NCBI RefSeq assembly: GCF_006716485.1
Contig: NZ_VFPD01000001.1
Location: 1,425,096-1,489,095, forward strand
Length of the DNA: 64,000 nucleotides
Direction of reading: 5' to 3'
Source of the DNA: Chryseobacterium aquifrigidense
GTDB lineage: Bacteria > Bacteroidota > Bacteroidia > Flavobacteriales > Weeksellaceae
Part shown: piece after piece, positions 1-9,254 of the stretch
Numbering within the stretch: the first letter of the stretch is position 1
Layout of the letters: every line of letters starts with the position of its first letter
Program-made: the position numbers and the translations under genes
Notes under the pieces: generated by a model
What the model saw: the letters and a program-made list of their open reading frames with translations, nothing else
The model's database searches: none
Told to the model about the DNA's origin: nothing

Positions 1-371
1 ATAAAGAATTCTATTACTGGACTGCCATTTTATTTTCCAACAGTCTGGGAACGGCTTTCGGAGATTTTCTGAGTGATAATTTAGGCCTTGGTTATATGAC
101 CGGAGCTTTGATTACAGGACTCATTATTTTAATGGTCGTATTGCTACATTATTTCACAAAGATCAATCATGTATTACTGTTCTGGATTGCTTTTGTTTTT
201 ACCAGACCATTTGGTGCTACTTTCGGAGATCTTTTAACCAAACCATTAGCTAAAGGAGGTCTGGACCTCGGAACACTCAATGCCTCTTTGATATCTCTTG
301 CTTTAATGGTTTTGATGATTATCATTTCACAAAGAAAACACAACCGTGAGCTACTCCTTAAAAATGAATAA
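1..371 (+). CDS. COG4705/DUF347 membrane protein, 3' part only
   Basis: The frame is already open at the left edge, so the start lies outside the window; about 122 C-terminal residues are visible. The protein is hydrophobic with several predicted membrane spans. It carries two copies of the motif pattern typical of the COG4705 (DUF347) family: NSLGTAFGDFL near the window start and TRPFGATFGDLLTKP about 45 residues later. Full-length members have four such repeats and sit in the inner membrane; their function is not established. The gene ends 42 bp before the next gene on the same strand. Family assignment rests on the repeated GTxxGDxL motif and is fairly secure; function unknown. Confidence 0.75.
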   Translation, partial: KEFYYWTAILFSNSLGTAFGDFLSDNLGLGYMTGALITGLIILMVVLLHYFTKINHVLLFWIAFVFTRPFGATFGDLLTKPLAKGGLDLGTLNASLISLALMVLMIIISQRKHNRELLLKNE

Positions 372-413
372 TTACTATCTCATACAACTAAAAGAATTTT
401 AAAGAAAATAAGA

Positions 414-2834
414 ATGAATAAAACAGCTCTGTTATTTTTTCCGACATGTCTAATGATTTCTTCTCTAGTTTCTGCGCAGACCGCTTCTGTGACAGCCTCA
501 GGGAGAGTTACAGGTAAAGACAAAACAGCATTACCTTATGTTCATATCATTTTAAAAAAAGAAAAAGACAGCACTTTTACAGCAGGAACGATTACCAATG
601 AAGAAGGCAGATTTTCTCTTACTGGGATAAAACCGGATCATTATCTTCTGGAAACCTCACTCGCCGGATATAATACACAGATACAACCTGTTTTCATAGG
701 AAGCCTTTCAGAATTTCTGGAAATCCCTGCAATTGAACAAGTTCCACAACAGGAAAGTGAAACTAAAATAGAAGCGATAACCATCACAGCATCCAAAAAG
801 AATGAAATAGACAGCCATCTGGATAAGAAAACCTACTCTGTGGCTGATAACCTGAGCCAAAGCGGTGGTTCCGTATTGCAAAGTATGCAGAACCTTCCCG
901 GAATCACGGTTCAGGATGGGAAAGTACAATTGAGAGGAAACGATAAAGTAACCGTTCTGATTGACGGTAAACAGACTGCTCTTACCGGTTTTGGAAGCCA
1001 GACAGGACTGGACAATATTCCCGCTTCTGCCATTGATAAGATTGAAATCATTAACAATCCTTCCTCGAAATATGATGCCAACGGAAATACGGGAATCATC
1101 AATATCATCATGAAAAAAAATAAGCAGAACGGATGGAACGGAAAAGCCGGGTTTACCACAGGTTTAGGATCTCTCTGGGTAAGAAAGGAAAATCTTCCTA
1201 CGATCAGACCTCAATATACATTCACTCCTAAAATTAATCCTTCATTATCTGTTAATTACAGGAAAAATAAAGTTAATCTTTTTTTACAGGCTGATAATCT
1301 TTACACGGAAACGCTTAACAAAAATGAATTTGTAACCCGAACTTATGATGACGGAACCGTGATCAATTCTCAGCTGAAAAGAAACAGAAATACCAATTTC
1401 TTCACTACCAAAGCTGGAATAGACTGGACGATTGATTCTCAAAATACAATAACCGTTTCAGGAATGTACGGCAGCGAAAAAATTACTGACAGAGGCGATC
1501 AGCCGTTTTTCAACGGGGACTTATCCCAGCGCCTCCGTCTGTGGCAGTTTCTGGAAGATGAGCTGAAAACAACGGTTATGGGTACCGCTTCGTATCAGCA
1601 TAAGTTCAAAGAAGCCGGACATGTTTTGAACGCAGGGTTTAATTATACCTTTCACAGAGAAGATGAAAAATATTTTTACGACAATTATCTTCCAGGATCT
1701 ACAGGAACTGATGCTTTTAAATTATTATCGGATGAGCAGGTATATGATTTCAATGTAGATTATGTAAAACCATTGAAATACGGACGGATAGAAACAGGAA
1801 TCAAGCTGCGGAACAGAAGTATTCCTACCAATATGAACTTCATTCCGGGAGCTAATTCTGTGCTGGATGTTTCTGCCGGAGGAAAAGCCGATTATAAAGA
1901 ATTTATTCCCGCAGTGTATGGAAATTATGTGTTTGAAAATGAAAAATGGGAAGCAGAACTGGGAGTAAGACTGGAATATGTAAAAATTCAATACGATGTA
2001 AATCCCAATCATCCAACCTATAAAAGTGACGGATACAACTACACCCAGCCATTCCCGAATTTCAGGCTTGCTTATAAGCTTAATGACCGTAATAAGTTTT
2101 CTGTTTTCTATAGCAGAAGGGTAGACCGTCCCAATGAAGTAGACATCAGAATTTTTCCAAAATATGATGATGCAGAGATCATTAAGGTAGGAAATCCTGC
2201 GCTGCGTCCTCAGTTTACGAATTCTGTTGAACTCGGATATAAACACAATTGGGATAACGGATATTTATATTCTGCACTGTATCACCGTTTTGCTAATGGA
2301 ACGATCACCAGAATTTCAAGTATTGTTCCGGGCAGCACGCTGATCTACGCCATCTTCCAAAATGCAGGAAAAAGCTATAACACCGGGCTTGAAGCAATAT
2401 GGAATCAAAAAGTATCTGATGTCTACACCCTGAATGTCAACGGAAATGTATATCGTAACCAGATCAATGCATTTACTGTTCAAAATCTGTATCCTCAGCC
2501 TAATATTTTCTCTGCAGATCAGCAGACCGCTATCTCAGGAAATATCAAGATGAATAACATTTTTCATTTCTCAAAAGGGCTGGATATGCAGTTTACGCTT
2601 GTGTATCTGGCTCCGGATATTATTCCGCAGGGAAGGATACAATCCAGATTTTCAATGGATGCAGGGGTAAAGAAAGCCATTCAGAAAGGGAAGGGTGAGC
2701 TTTTTTTAAATGCGACGAATTTACTTAATACAATGGTGACTAAGAAGTCTGTACAAGGCAGTAGTTTTGCTTATACCAGTAATGATTACTACGAAACTCA
2801 GGTAATTCGATTGGGGTACAGTTATAAATTTTAA
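414..2834 (+). CDS. TonB-dependent receptor, outer-membrane beta-barrel family
   Basis: An 806-residue outer-membrane receptor. Residues 1-22 form a Sec signal peptide ending in SAQ. A CarboxypepD_reg-like beta-sandwich follows (about 27-110, with the usual TITNEEGRFSLTGI motif), then a plug domain (about 130-235; motifs LQSMQNLPGITVQDG and VLIDGKQTAL) and a long barrel ending in the aromatic strand LGYSYKF. This architecture matches the Outer membrane protein beta-barrel family (OMP_b-brl_3), which is TonB-dependent by family knowledge; many members have unknown ligands. There is no SusD partner. The next gene, a PAP2 phosphatase, follows after 33 bp and is probably co-transcribed. Substrate cannot be told from sequence. 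Confidence 0.88.
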   Translation: MNKTALLFFPTCLMISSLVSAQTASVTASGRVTGKDKTALPYVHIILKKEKDSTFTAGTITNEEGRFSLTGIKPDHYLLETSLAGYNTQIQPVFIGSLSEFLEIPAIEQVPQQESETKIEAITITASKKNEIDSHLDKKTYSVADNLSQSGGSVLQSMQNLPGITVQDGKVQLRGNDKVTVLIDGKQTALTGFGSQTGLDNIPASAIDKIEIINNPSSKYDANGNTGIINIIMKKNKQNGWNGKAGFTTGLGSLWVRKENLPTIRPQYTFTPKINPSLSVNYRKNKVNLFLQADNLYTETLNKNEFVTRTYDDGTVINSQLKRNRNTNFFTTKAGIDWTIDSQNTITVSGMYGSEKITDRGDQPFFNGDLSQRLRLWQFLEDELKTTVMGTASYQHKFKEAGHVLNAGFNYTFHREDEKYFYDNYLPGSTGTDAFKLLSDEQVYDFNVDYVKPLKYGRIETGIKLRNRSIPTNMNFIPGANSVLDVSAGGKADYKEFIPAVYGNYVFENEKWEAELGVRLEYVKIQYDVNPNHPTYKSDGYNYTQPFPNFRLAYKLNDRNKFSVFYSRRVDRPNEVDIRIFPKYDDAEIIKVGNPALRPQFTNSVELGYKHNWDNGYLYSALYHRFANGTITRISSIVPGSTLIYAIFQNAGKSYNTGLEAIWNQKVSDVYTLNVNGNVYRNQINAFTVQNLYPQPNIFSADQQTAISGNIKMNNIFHFSKGLDMQFTLVYLAPDIIPQGRIQSRFSMDAGVKKAIQKGKGELFLNATNLLNTMVTKKSVQGSSFAYTSNDYYETQVIRLGYSYKF

Positions 2835-2867
2835 TACAGAATCAGATGATTTTTAATGTGATTTAAA

Positions 2868-3677
2868 ATGAAAAAGCACTTTCAAAAAACAGTGATGTAT
2901 GCAATGATTCTGAGTTTATTGGTAAACAAAATCGATGCTCAGAATACCAATGATACAGTGAATGTCCAAAAACCTGTGCAGGACAGTATGATCGCGACAG
3001 AAATTCAAAAAAGCGGACTGAATTATAAAAGTCTTATCATTCCTGCCACATTCATGGCCTACGGAGTAGCAGGTCTTTCCATAAAGAATCTGAAACAGCT
3101 TAATGTATCTACAAAAGTTGAAATCAGCGAGCACCAGCCCGCACAGATACAACTGGATAATTATACCCAATATGCTCCGGCAGTAATGGTATATGGACTT
3201 AATGCAATAGGAATAAAAGGGAAACATAACCTGAGGGACCGCACCATCATTTACGCTTCCTCACAACTGATTGCGGCTGCTTTTACCATACCTTTAAAAT
3301 ATCTGGTAAAAGAGGAAAGGCCGGACGGATCCAATACGTTATCTTTTCCTTCAGGTCATTCAGCCACAGCATTTTCTTCGGCACAATTCATGTTCAGGGA
3401 ATATAAAGACACCAATTTCTGGCTCAGTATCTCAGGATATCCGTTTGCTATTTTCACCGGAGTATACAGAATGCTGAATGATAAGCACTGGCTAGGAGAC
3501 GTTGTGGCAGGAGCCGGATTTGGAATTCTTTCTACAGAACTGGCCTATTGGCTGTTTCCAAAAATTAACAATATATTGCGGGGAAAAAATAAAGTCAAAA
3601 ATTCATTTTCATCTACGATGGTAATGCCTTTCTACCAAAATAAAATTGTAGGAATAGGATTGGTAAAAACTTTTTGA
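2868..3677 (+). CDS. PAP2-superfamily phosphatase, exported or membrane-bound
   Basis: A 269-residue phosphatase of the PAP2 (type 2 phosphatidic acid phosphatase) superfamily. An N-terminal signal-like segment ends in IDAQ (about residue 25). The three-part active site is complete: KYLVKEERP, then FPSGHSATAFS, then YRMLNDKHWLGD, corresponding to KxxxxxxRP, PSGH and RxxxxxHxxxD. Family members remove phosphate from lipids such as undecaprenyl-pyrophosphate, phosphatidylglycerophosphate or lipid A on the periplasmic side. It follows the receptor gene by 33 bp and ends at a bidirectional terminator. Which lipid is the substrate is not determinable here. Confidence 0.85.
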   Translation: MKKHFQKTVMYAMILSLLVNKIDAQNTNDTVNVQKPVQDSMIATEIQKSGLNYKSLIIPATFMAYGVAGLSIKNLKQLNVSTKVEISEHQPAQIQLDNYTQYAPAVMVYGLNAIGIKGKHNLRDRTIIYASSQLIAAAFTIPLKYLVKEERPDGSNTLSFPSGHSATAFSSAQFMFREYKDTNFWLSISGYPFAIFTGVYRMLNDKHWLGDVVAGAGFGILSTELAYWLFPKINNILRGKNKVKNSFSSTMVMPFYQNKIVGIGLVKTF

Positions 3678-3696
3678 TATTAATTTCCTCATTATT

Positions 3697-3730
3697 AAAA
3701 GCACGATTCAGTAATCTGGATGGTGCTTTT
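3697..3730. terminator. Bidirectional terminator between convergent genes
   Basis: The outer stem AAAAGCAC (3697-3704) pairs with GTGCTTTT (3723-3730), and a small inner stem GATT/AATC lies in the loop. Both sides end in A/T runs, so the hairpin can serve the PAP2 gene on the plus strand and the SDR gene on the minus strand. Confidence 0.7.
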
Positions 3731-3733
3731 TCT

Positions 3734-4543
3734 CTATACAACCTTTGCTTTACGGATAATCTTTGCCAGCAAATTCGGAAAGAATCTCTTAAGATAGACA
3801 GCCATTACTTCTTTACCGCCTATTGCTTTTTGTTTTTTCTGTTTTTCAATCGCAGAAAGCATTTTTTTTGCGAAAATATCCACAGGCATTCCATTCTTTG
3901 TAGCCTCGTCCATTGTACCTTGTGTCGAACCATCTCCGGTGACTGCATTAATAGAAATGTCAGTCTGTATAAAACCCGGACATATTATTGTAATACAAAT
4001 ATTCTGATTGAATAATTCTGCCCGCAACGCGTCAAAAAAGCCATGTAAAGCATGCTTTGCTCCGGCATACCCGCTTCGCATTGGCGCTCCAAAAATTCCC
4101 ATAAGGCTTGACACAACAGCAATCTGTCCTTTTTTATTTTCAATCATGTAGGGTACAACTGCTTTAGTGAGCGCTACTGTTCCTATATAATCAATATCGA
4201 TCAGCTGTTTATCAACCTCAATATCAGTTTCCATGGCTAATGATCGTTGTGACAGTCCGGCATTGTTAATCAGAATATCAATCCTTCCAAACTGTTCTGA
4301 TGCTTTTTTTGCAATAGCAGGCATGTCTTTATAATTTTTAAGATCTAAAGAAATTACAGCATATCGATCGTTATGTAAACCGGCATTTTCAGCCACGGAA
4401 TGGAGCTGTTCTTCTTTTCTGGAAGAAAGAATAATTTTTGCATTGCTGTTTCTGGCCAGGTTTTTTACCAAAGCCTCTCCGATACCAGATGATGCACCTG
4501 TGATCCAAATGATTTTATGATCGAAATAACTGCCCATATTCAT
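3734..4543 (-). CDS. Short-chain dehydrogenase/reductase (SDR)
   Basis: A classical SDR oxidoreductase of about 269 residues. It shows the NAD(P)-binding motif TGASSGIG near the N-terminus, the NNAG motif, and the catalytic YxxxK as YAGAKHA, preceded by the conserved Ser in VSSLMGI. A basic C-terminal tail (LLAKIIRKAKVV) resembles the DHRS7-like branch. Substrate unknown. The frame extends to a GTG at 4555, but I prefer the ATG at 4543 (or 4537) because the fold starts directly after it. The FAD dehydrogenase gene upstream stops at 4559, so the two minus-strand genes form an operon and may act on related substrates. Confidence 0.85.
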   Translation of the reverse strand: MNMGSYFDHKIIWITGASSGIGEALVKNLARNSNAKIILSSRKEEQLHSVAENAGLHNDRYAVISLDLKNYKDMPAIAKKASEQFGRIDILINNAGLSQRSLAMETDIEVDKQLIDIDYIGTVALTKAVVPYMIENKKGQIAVVSSLMGIFGAPMRSGYAGAKHALHGFFDALRAELFNQNICITIICPGFIQTDISINAVTGDGSTQGTMDEATKNGMPVDIFAKKMLSAIEKQKKQKAIGGKEVMAVYLKRFFPNLLAKIIRKAKVV

Positions 4544-4558
4544 TACTATTATCACATT

Positions 4559-6217
4559 TTAAAGCTTGGCGATATACTTTCCGGCTTTCATTCCTGAAAA
4601 GATACAGCCTCCTAAAAATGTTCCTTCCAGAGCTCTGTATCCATGCATTCCGCCTCCGCCAAAACCCGCCGCTTCTCCTGCAGCGTACAGTCCTTCAATA
4701 ATGCTGTCATCCTCTCTCAGGACCTGACCATTCAGATTTGTTTTTATTCCACCCAACGTTTTCCGTGTTAAAATATTAAGGCGTACAGCAATCAAAGGTC
4801 CGTTTTCCGGATCTAAAATTTTGTGGGGAGTCGCAACACGTCCAAGTTTATCTCCTAAATAATTTCGGGTATTCCGGATGTAATTAACCTGAGTGTCTTT
4901 TGAAAATTTATTGTTGAGTTCCCGGTCGCGGGCTTCAATCTGGGATTTTATTTTATCATATTTCAGGAGATTATTTCCGGCCAGTTCATTCATCCTTTTA
5001 ACAAGATCTTCCAGATTATCCGATACAATAAAGTCTTTTCCATGTTCTTTAAAAGCTTCTACTGGTCCCGGTGCTTTTTTACCAAAAATCCTTTTCAGAA
5101 AAAGAGCATAATCTTTATTGGTGATATCCGGATTCTGCTCTGAACCCGAGAGCGCAAATTCTTTTTTAATAATTTTCTGGGTAAGAATAAACCACGAATA
5201 AGAATATCCGGTTTCCTGAATGTACTGTAAAGTCCCCAATGTATCAAATCCTGGAAGAAAAGGAGCGGGTAGACGTTTTCCTTTAGCATCAAACCATAGT
5301 GATGAAGGACCAGGCAATATCCTTATTCCATGGTTTGGCCAAATGGGATTCCAGTTTTGTAACCCTTCCGTATAGTGCCACATTCTGTCCGGGTTGATGA
5401 TATGAGCTCCGGAATTTTCTGCAATGCCAATCATTTTACCATCCACATAAGCTGGAACTCCACACACCATATTTTCAGGCGCTTTTCCCAGTCTTTCCGG
5501 CCAGTTTTTCCTTACCAGCTCGTGATTGGCACCAATTCCTCCTGAAGCGATGATGATATTCGGAGCTGTATACTCAAATGCAGCGATGATATTCCTGTTC
5601 GTTGCAGCACCTCTTTCCTTATTATCATTTTCCAGAATATCGCCTTTAAGACCTTTAATTTTACCGTTTTCTTCTATCAATCCGGTTACCCGATGTCTGA
5701 ATTTCATCTGAAGCAGTCCTTTTTCCTGAGCTTTATAAGCTTTTTCTACAAAAGGTTTTACCACACCTGTACCTGTTCCCCAGCTCACATGAAAGCGGGG
5801 TACGGAGTTTCCATGGCCCGTTGCCGAACCATCGCCACGCTCTGCCCAGCCCACCATAAACATCAGCCTGATTCCCAGTTTGGAAATATAATCGTACTTT
5901 TCTCCGGCAGCAAATTTCAGGTAAGCTTCTGCCCATTGGCGGGGCCAATAATCTTCCGGACGATCAAAGCCAGCAGTACCTTTCCAATCCTGAAGGGCCA
6001 GTTCATAAGAATCTTTGATTCCCATTCTTCTTTGCTGAGGAGAATTAATCAGAAATAATCCTCCAAATGACCAGAATGCCTGTCCGCCAATATTCTGTTC
6101 CGTTTCCTGATCCAGAAGCAATACTTTTTTTCCGGCATTGGTAATTTCCATTGCTGCGGTAAGTCCTGCCAGTCCGGTTCCGATAATAATTGCATCAGGC
6201 TGGAATCTTTCTTCCAT
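4559..6217 (-). CDS. FAD-binding dehydrogenase (COG3573, KsdD-like)
   Basis: A 552-residue flavoprotein. The N-terminal dinucleotide-binding motif IIGTGLAGLTAAMEI is complete, followed by an FAD_binding_2-type body. The C-terminal flavin motif GLYAAGEAAGFGGGGMHG is also present. Full-length similarity in layout is to the putative FAD-binding dehydrogenases of COG3573, related to 3-ketosteroid delta-1 dehydrogenases and fumarate-reductase-type flavoproteins. The true substrate is unknown. It is the promoter-proximal gene of a two-gene minus-strand operon with an SDR oxidoreductase. ATG start at 6217; a minus-strand TACATTTA at 6241-6248 resembles a weak -7 element. Confidence 0.85.
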   Translation of the reverse strand: MEERFQPDAIIIGTGLAGLTAAMEITNAGKKVLLLDQETEQNIGGQAFWSFGGLFLINSPQQRRMGIKDSYELALQDWKGTAGFDRPEDYWPRQWAEAYLKFAAGEKYDYISKLGIRLMFMVGWAERGDGSATGHGNSVPRFHVSWGTGTGVVKPFVEKAYKAQEKGLLQMKFRHRVTGLIEENGKIKGLKGDILENDNKERGAATNRNIIAAFEYTAPNIIIASGGIGANHELVRKNWPERLGKAPENMVCGVPAYVDGKMIGIAENSGAHIINPDRMWHYTEGLQNWNPIWPNHGIRILPGPSSLWFDAKGKRLPAPFLPGFDTLGTLQYIQETGYSYSWFILTQKIIKKEFALSGSEQNPDITNKDYALFLKRIFGKKAPGPVEAFKEHGKDFIVSDNLEDLVKRMNELAGNNLLKYDKIKSQIEARDRELNNKFSKDTQVNYIRNTRNYLGDKLGRVATPHKILDPENGPLIAVRLNILTRKTLGGIKTNLNGQVLREDDSIIEGLYAAGEAAGFGGGGMHGYRALEGTFLGGCIFSGMKAGKYIAKL

Positions 6218-6786
6218 TGTTACGAGTGTTTTGATTTAGATAAATGTATAAAATTATTCGTAATCAGATTTAAAATTAAAAATTTAAATCAGTCTTGCTA
6301 TGATCAATTCAACCCTGAACTCTAAACTTTTCAACTGATCTATGTAAAAACAGCAACAGGAAAGAAGACCTCTGAAATTACACTAAACAAGGAGGATGGA
6401 ACTTCATTTATTAATAAAAACTTAATACAGAATTAAAACAGGGCATTTTTCCGGTTATAATATAAAAGAGTGGTAAGCTATTTTACCACTCTTTTTAGTT
6501 GAAAAAGATAGAAGCATTTGTGTTTTAGAATCTTATTATAATCATCCAAAACTATCTTACAAAGACAGATTAATGATTATGAGGGAATCCATTATTATGT
6601 CTGATCTGAATGTAAATATACTAAATTGCATTTATTAAATCACTAAATATTGAAATATTAAAAAGATTTAATATTCCATTACAATTCCTTTCGCAATGTA
6701 TACTGGAAAAAAACTTTCATCCCTTTTTTAAAGTAGTTGATATACAGAATAGTATGTATCTGTTTTTGCTCTTTAATTTTGTTTCT
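6218..6786. other. Divergent intergenic region, AT-rich, no gene seen
   Basis: This 569-bp gap separates the minus-strand FAD dehydrogenase from a plus-strand DoxX-like gene. I find no credible coding frame; the only peptides are about ten codons long. A near-perfect Shine-Dalgarno-like AAGGAGG at about 6391 abuts an ATG with no spacing and leads only to a nine-codon frame. The one clear structure is a strong hairpin at 6464-6495, listed separately. Confidence 0.5.
6464..6495. terminator. Orphan perfect hairpin with T-run
   Basis: A perfect 13-bp stem, AAAAGAGTGGTAA (6464-6476) pairing with TTACCACTCTTTT (6483-6495), has a six-base loop GCTATT and is followed by further T residues. It has the form of an intrinsic terminator readable on both strands. 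However, it lies between divergently transcribed genes, so no annotated gene reads into it. It may end an unrecognised small RNA or be left over from a lost gene. Confidence 0.6.
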
Positions 6787-7182
6787 ATGAAAAAGAGTTT
6801 TTATCTTCGTTTGGCACTTTCAGTGATATTACTGATGCATAGTGTGATTTCTATTTTCAGTGGGGATGTGAATGATTTTGGCCATTTCTATCTGGACAGA
6901 TTAGGTTTCAGCCCTGTAGGAATTTATATTGCATGGGCGATAAAACTGACTCATCTTTTTTCGGTGCCGTTAATCTGGATTGACAGGTGTATTCAACCTG
7001 TAGCTGTTTGTAATATCCTCATTTTTATTTTCGGGATTTATTATGTTCATTGGCAAAATGGGTGGTTTGTAGTAGGTGGCGGAACGAATGGTATTGAATT
7101 CAGTGTTTTGCTGATCTTCAGCTTTTTCAATCTTATGTATCCCGAGATTTCTTTACGTTTTACGAATAAAAATAAGAGTTAG
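6787..7182 (+). CDS. DoxX-like small membrane protein
   Basis: A protein of about 131 residues with four hydrophobic segments in the spacing of the DoxX/DoxX-like family. Segments include the N-terminal LRLALSVILLMHSVISIF, then a central KLTHLFSVPLIW, a third around NILIFIFGIYYVHW, and a final helix around SVLLIFSFFNLMYP. The glycine-rich WFVVGGGTNGIE before the last helix is typical. DoxX proteins are inner-membrane proteins of poorly defined function, sometimes linked to redox stress. An in-frame start exists at 6754, but the ATG at 6787 (MKKSFYLRL) gives the normal N-terminus. A LytS/LytTR pair follows. Confidence 0.7.
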   Translation: MKKSFYLRLALSVILLMHSVISIFSGDVNDFGHFYLDRLGFSPVGIYIAWAIKLTHLFSVPLIWIDRCIQPVAVCNILIFIFGIYYVHWQNGWFVVGGGTNGIEFSVLLIFSFFNLMYPEISLRFTNKNKS

Positions 7183-7267
7183 GCTCTTCAAAGATCTTCA
7201 TGATGCATTATGATTCAAAAGGAGGTAATTTGTAGATCTTTAGCTTCCTTTGATAGACTTATATTTT

Positions 7268-7275
7268 TATATTTG
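7268..7275 (+). promoter_or_regulatory. Bacteroidota -7 promoter element
   Basis: TATATTTG fits the Bacteroidota -7 consensus TAnnTTTG and lies 42 bp before the TTG start of the histidine kinase gene. A TTG at 7250-7252 is only 15 bp upstream, shorter than usual for the -33 box, so the match is partial. Confidence 0.4.
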
Positions 7276-7316
7276 AGTGAACAAATGGTACTTTGTACTT
7301 TTAAATCATCATAAGC

Positions 7317-8390
7317 TTGAGATCAGATCTTCAATCTAAATGGCGGATTCATTTGCTTTTTTGGATCTTGTATTATATTCTGGAAGTTTACCTGGACTTT
7401 TACTGGTCCAGGTATCAGTTTCCCGATTTCAGATGGCAAATGAGACTTCAGAATTCCCTTGTGCTGGAGCTTGGTTATTTTTTGGTTAAAATTCCGTTAG
7501 CATATTCCTTGCTGTACCTATATGAAAAGGTTGATCTTAAACTTGTTTTTAAATATATACTCTATATTTTCATTGTAATAACAGCTGTTTTGGGTCACCG
7601 TTTTTTAACGCATTACTTCCTATATCCTTATATCTACGGTGTTACTGAAACATTGGACGGAAAGCAGGCTTCGGGATTTATCAATGGTTATGTGGCATTC
7701 AATTCTTTTATGGATCTTATTTTTATGGTAGGTCTTATTTTCGGAATTGAAATTACCCGGCAAAAGAATGTACTCAAAGAACAGATCTCTCAGCTGAAAT
7801 CAGAAAAACTAGACCAGGAACTTACTATGCTGAAAGCCCAGATCAATCCGCATTTTCTTTTCAATACCCTTAATAATATCTATGGAATGGCGCTGAAAAA
7901 AGCAGATGAAACTCCGGATGTTATTCTGCAGCTATCCAAAATCATGCGGTATAATATTTATGAAGCTGCGGAAAAAAATATTTCCATAGCCAAGGATCTT
8001 GAAAATATTAAAGACTTCATAGAAATTCAGAAAATCCGGCATCGTCAGCTTACTGTAAGTTTTATGGAGGAAATTGATCATCCTTCACAGGAAATTTCAC
8101 CTCTGGTATTGATACAGTTTGTAGAAAATGCTTTTAAGCATGGTGTTTCCGAAAGCCTGGGAAAAGCATTCATTACGATAGATATCCGATTAAAAAATGG
8201 AATTCTTACCTATTTTATAGAAAACTCCAAACAGGAAAACTCTCATGAAAATTCCACAAAAATAGGCCTGAAAAACATCCGAAGACAGCTGGAACTGCTT
8301 TATCCCAACCATACGCTTCGTGTAGAAGATGAGAAAAACCGCTATACTGTAACTTTAACCATTGATTTTCATGATACCATCAGTCACTAA
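7317..8390 (+). CDS. Sensor histidine kinase, LytS/YehU type
   Basis: A 357-residue membrane kinase. Four hydrophobic segments occupy about residues 10-145 (the first is LLFWILYYILEVYL). A short coiled coil (KEQISQLKSEKLDQELTML) leads into the His_kinase domain (PF06580 type) with QINPHFLFNTLNN, His179 being the expected phosphorylation site. The C-terminal ATPase part has QFVENAFKHG (N-box) and a G-box-like IGLKNIRRQLELLY. Such kinases pair with LytTR regulators, and one lies directly downstream, overlapping by about 20 bp. No ATG is available after the in-frame stop at 7302, so the start is most likely TTG at 7317. Confidence 0.88.
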   Translation: MRSDLQSKWRIHLLFWILYYILEVYLDFYWSRYQFPDFRWQMRLQNSLVLELGYFLVKIPLAYSLLYLYEKVDLKLVFKYILYIFIVITAVLGHRFLTHYFLYPYIYGVTETLDGKQASGFINGYVAFNSFMDLIFMVGLIFGIEITRQKNVLKEQISQLKSEKLDQELTMLKAQINPHFLFNTLNNIYGMALKKADETPDVILQLSKIMRYNIYEAAEKNISIAKDLENIKDFIEIQKIRHRQLTVSFMEEIDHPSQEISPLVLIQFVENAFKHGVSESLGKAFITIDIRLKNGILTYFIENSKQENSHENSTKIGLKNIRRQLELLYPNHTLRVEDEKNRYTVTLTIDFHDTISH

Positions 8391-9072
8391 AAAATACAAC
8401 TGCATTATTGTAGAAGATGAACCTATTGCCACAGAAATACTGGAAAGTTTTATCTCCAGAGATCAGGACCTGAATCTTGTAGGAAAATGTGCAGATGCAG
8501 TATATGCCAGCAGTCTGTTAAGTATTTATGATGTAGATTTAATGTTTCTTGATCTACATCTTCCGGTAGTAAAGGGTTTTGATTTTCTCAGAAATGTAAA
8601 AAATCCTCCCTTCGTTATTGTCACAACAGCTTATCATCAGTATGCTGTAGAAGGCTATGAGCTTGATATTGCAGACTATCTGATGAAACCTATTCCGTAT
8701 GATCGCTTTCTGGCTGCTATTGATAAATTCAAGCATTTAATGGAAGCAGAAGATGCTTTACTCGAAGTCTCTGAGCGTGATTTTATTTTTATGAACAGTG
8801 GTAAAAAGAAAGTTAAAATTATTCTCCACGATATTTTTTATATCGAAAGTTTAAGAGAATACATTCATATTCATACAAAAACGGAGACTTTTACTTTTAA
8901 AATGCCCATCAGCAAAATAGAAGAGATTCTTAATCCCAAAATGTTTGTCCGTATTCATAAATCGTATATTATATCGAAACAAAAAATTGAAATCAAGTCT
9001 GCCAATGCTATTCATATCAATGGAAAAAGACTTCCCGTGGGGAGAACTTATAAAACACTGATAGAGCTTTAG
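8371..9072 (+). CDS. LytTR-family response regulator
   Basis: A regulator of about 233 residues with an N-terminal receiver domain (CIIVEDEP acidic pocket, phospho-acceptor Asp61 in LDLHLP, and MKPIPYDRF around the conserved Lys) and a C-terminal LytTR DNA-binding domain (FYIESLREYIHIHT, then FVRIHKSYIIS). It is the cognate partner of the kinase immediately upstream, whose stop codon it overlaps. A TTG at 8362 is in frame, but ATG 8371 is preferred. Targets are unknown; the DoxX-like gene upstream and the lipoprotein downstream are candidates by position only. Confidence 0.88.
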   Translation: MIPSVTKKYNCIIVEDEPIATEILESFISRDQDLNLVGKCADAVYASSLLSIYDVDLMFLDLHLPVVKGFDFLRNVKNPPFVIVTTAYHQYAVEGYELDIADYLMKPIPYDRFLAAIDKFKHLMEAEDALLEVSERDFIFMNSGKKKVKIILHDIFYIESLREYIHIHTKTETFTFKMPISKIEEILNPKMFVRIHKSYIISKQKIEIKSANAIHINGKRLPVGRTYKTLIEL

Positions 9073-9254
9073 GTATGCTCATTTTAATTTAATATCACTA
9101 TTATTTTTCTCCTATTAATTATTAAGCCTGTATTTGCGGTATAACCTGTTTTCAAAAGAAGTTGATAGATTGGGATTGCCCATTTATAGATATTCTTTTC
9201 CGGTTCATATTCATTTGTACATCTTTGAAACTGTAAATAATAAATATTTGAATT

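Noticed and set aside
1725-2246. 173-codon minus-strand frame
   Set aside because: It is antisense to the barrel of the TonB-dependent receptor, with no promoter or recognisable protein.
6774-6781. TAATTTTG before the DoxX-like gene as a -7 element
   Set aside because: It matches the consensus but lies only 5 bp before the ATG and has no spaced TTG; transcription would start at the start codon.
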